Shown here piece by piece: positions 28,392 through 28,487 of a stretch of 28,487 bases of DNA. The notes under the pieces are model-generated. The model had not been told where the DNA came from. It ran no database searches and saw only the letters and a program-made list of their open reading frames with translations. Position 1 is the stretch's first letter. The number at the start of each line of letters is the position of its first letter. Source of the DNA: Zelonia costaricensis (taxonomy: Eukaryota; Euglenozoa; Kinetoplastea; Trypanosomatida; Trypanosomatidae); assembly GCA_030849075.1 (NCBI GenBank), contig JASAOO010003203.1, forward strand, positions 1 through 28,487, written 5' to 3'. Position numbers and translations under genes: made by a program.

Positions 28392-28487
28392 TCAGACAGC
28401 TTGGGGCTAGCCAGGGCGCAGGGCGGCTGACAGTGAGAGGGAAAGAGGCGATGGAGGAAGTGAGCGCCTTGGTGTGGTGGTGGGGGG

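Larger units (their letters stand above)
12982..28487. other. 15.5-kb gene-poor domain
   Basis: I recognise no known protein family here on either strand. Most of it has a purine-rich plus strand like the spacers between the known minus-strand genes. Balanced patches lie at about 13.3-13.7, 14.6-15.15, 16.4-16.7, 17.95-18.12, 18.4-18.65, 19.65-19.95, 20.6-21.05, 22.4-22.75, 22.96-23.06, 24.3-24.46, 25.25-25.7, 25.95-26.4, 27.15-27.57 and 28.24-28.35 kb, most headed on the minus strand by a pyrimidine tract with AG. Stretches between patches hold only purine runs and microsatellites. I found no tRNA B-box, rRNA, telomere repeat array or transposon ORF. Confidence 0.55.

Noticed and set aside
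28206..28430. 74-aa plus-strand ORF (MPQNQKDTNG start)
   Set aside because: Third-base GC is low, no plus-strand acceptor is seen, and it overlaps a strong minus-strand acceptor.

Overview
The window looks like nuclear DNA of a trypanosomatid flagellate of the Leishmania group (Leishmaniinae). The coding regions are GC-rich and intronless and lie on one strand. The minus strand has pyrimidine tracts ending in AG a few tens of bases before the start codons, which is the usual layout of spliced-leader (trans-splicing) acceptors. (CA)n/(TG)n microsatellites and long intergenic spacers are also typical. I cannot fix the species from sequence alone.

Left part (1-13.0 kb). Four well supported genes lie on the minus strand, in transcription order from right to left: BUD23, an 18S rRNA guanine-N7 methyltransferase (12981-11698); a thioredoxin-fold protein with a CRHC motif and an acidic insert (10546-9659); a low-complexity proline-rich/acidic protein of unknown function (6783-5530); and a PPP-family Ser/Thr phosphatase with large insertions (3070-1136). 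They fit one polycistronic transcription unit resolved by trans-splicing. No pathway obviously links them, as is normal for such units. Between the second and third lies a candidate gene (about 9.5-8.5 kb) whose reading frame appears split at an A8 run.

Right part (13.0-28.5 kb). About 15.5 kb holds no confidently recognisable protein gene. The plus strand stays strongly purine-rich, as in the spacers between the known minus-strand genes, so I infer minus-strand transcription continues here. At irregular intervals of roughly 0.7-3 kb there are short patches of balanced composition, each headed on the minus strand by a pyrimidine tract plus AG and often followed by a short ATG-initiated ORF (34-263 codons). 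The best of these candidates are 26385-25915 (156 aa), 25658-24867 (263 aa) and 19821-19621 (66 aa, starting MAQGG). Others look non-coding. This could be an array of short trans-spliced RNAs or micro-protein genes, a transcription-start or strand-switch domain, or decayed gene remnants. Only mapped transcripts and comparison with related species can separate these.
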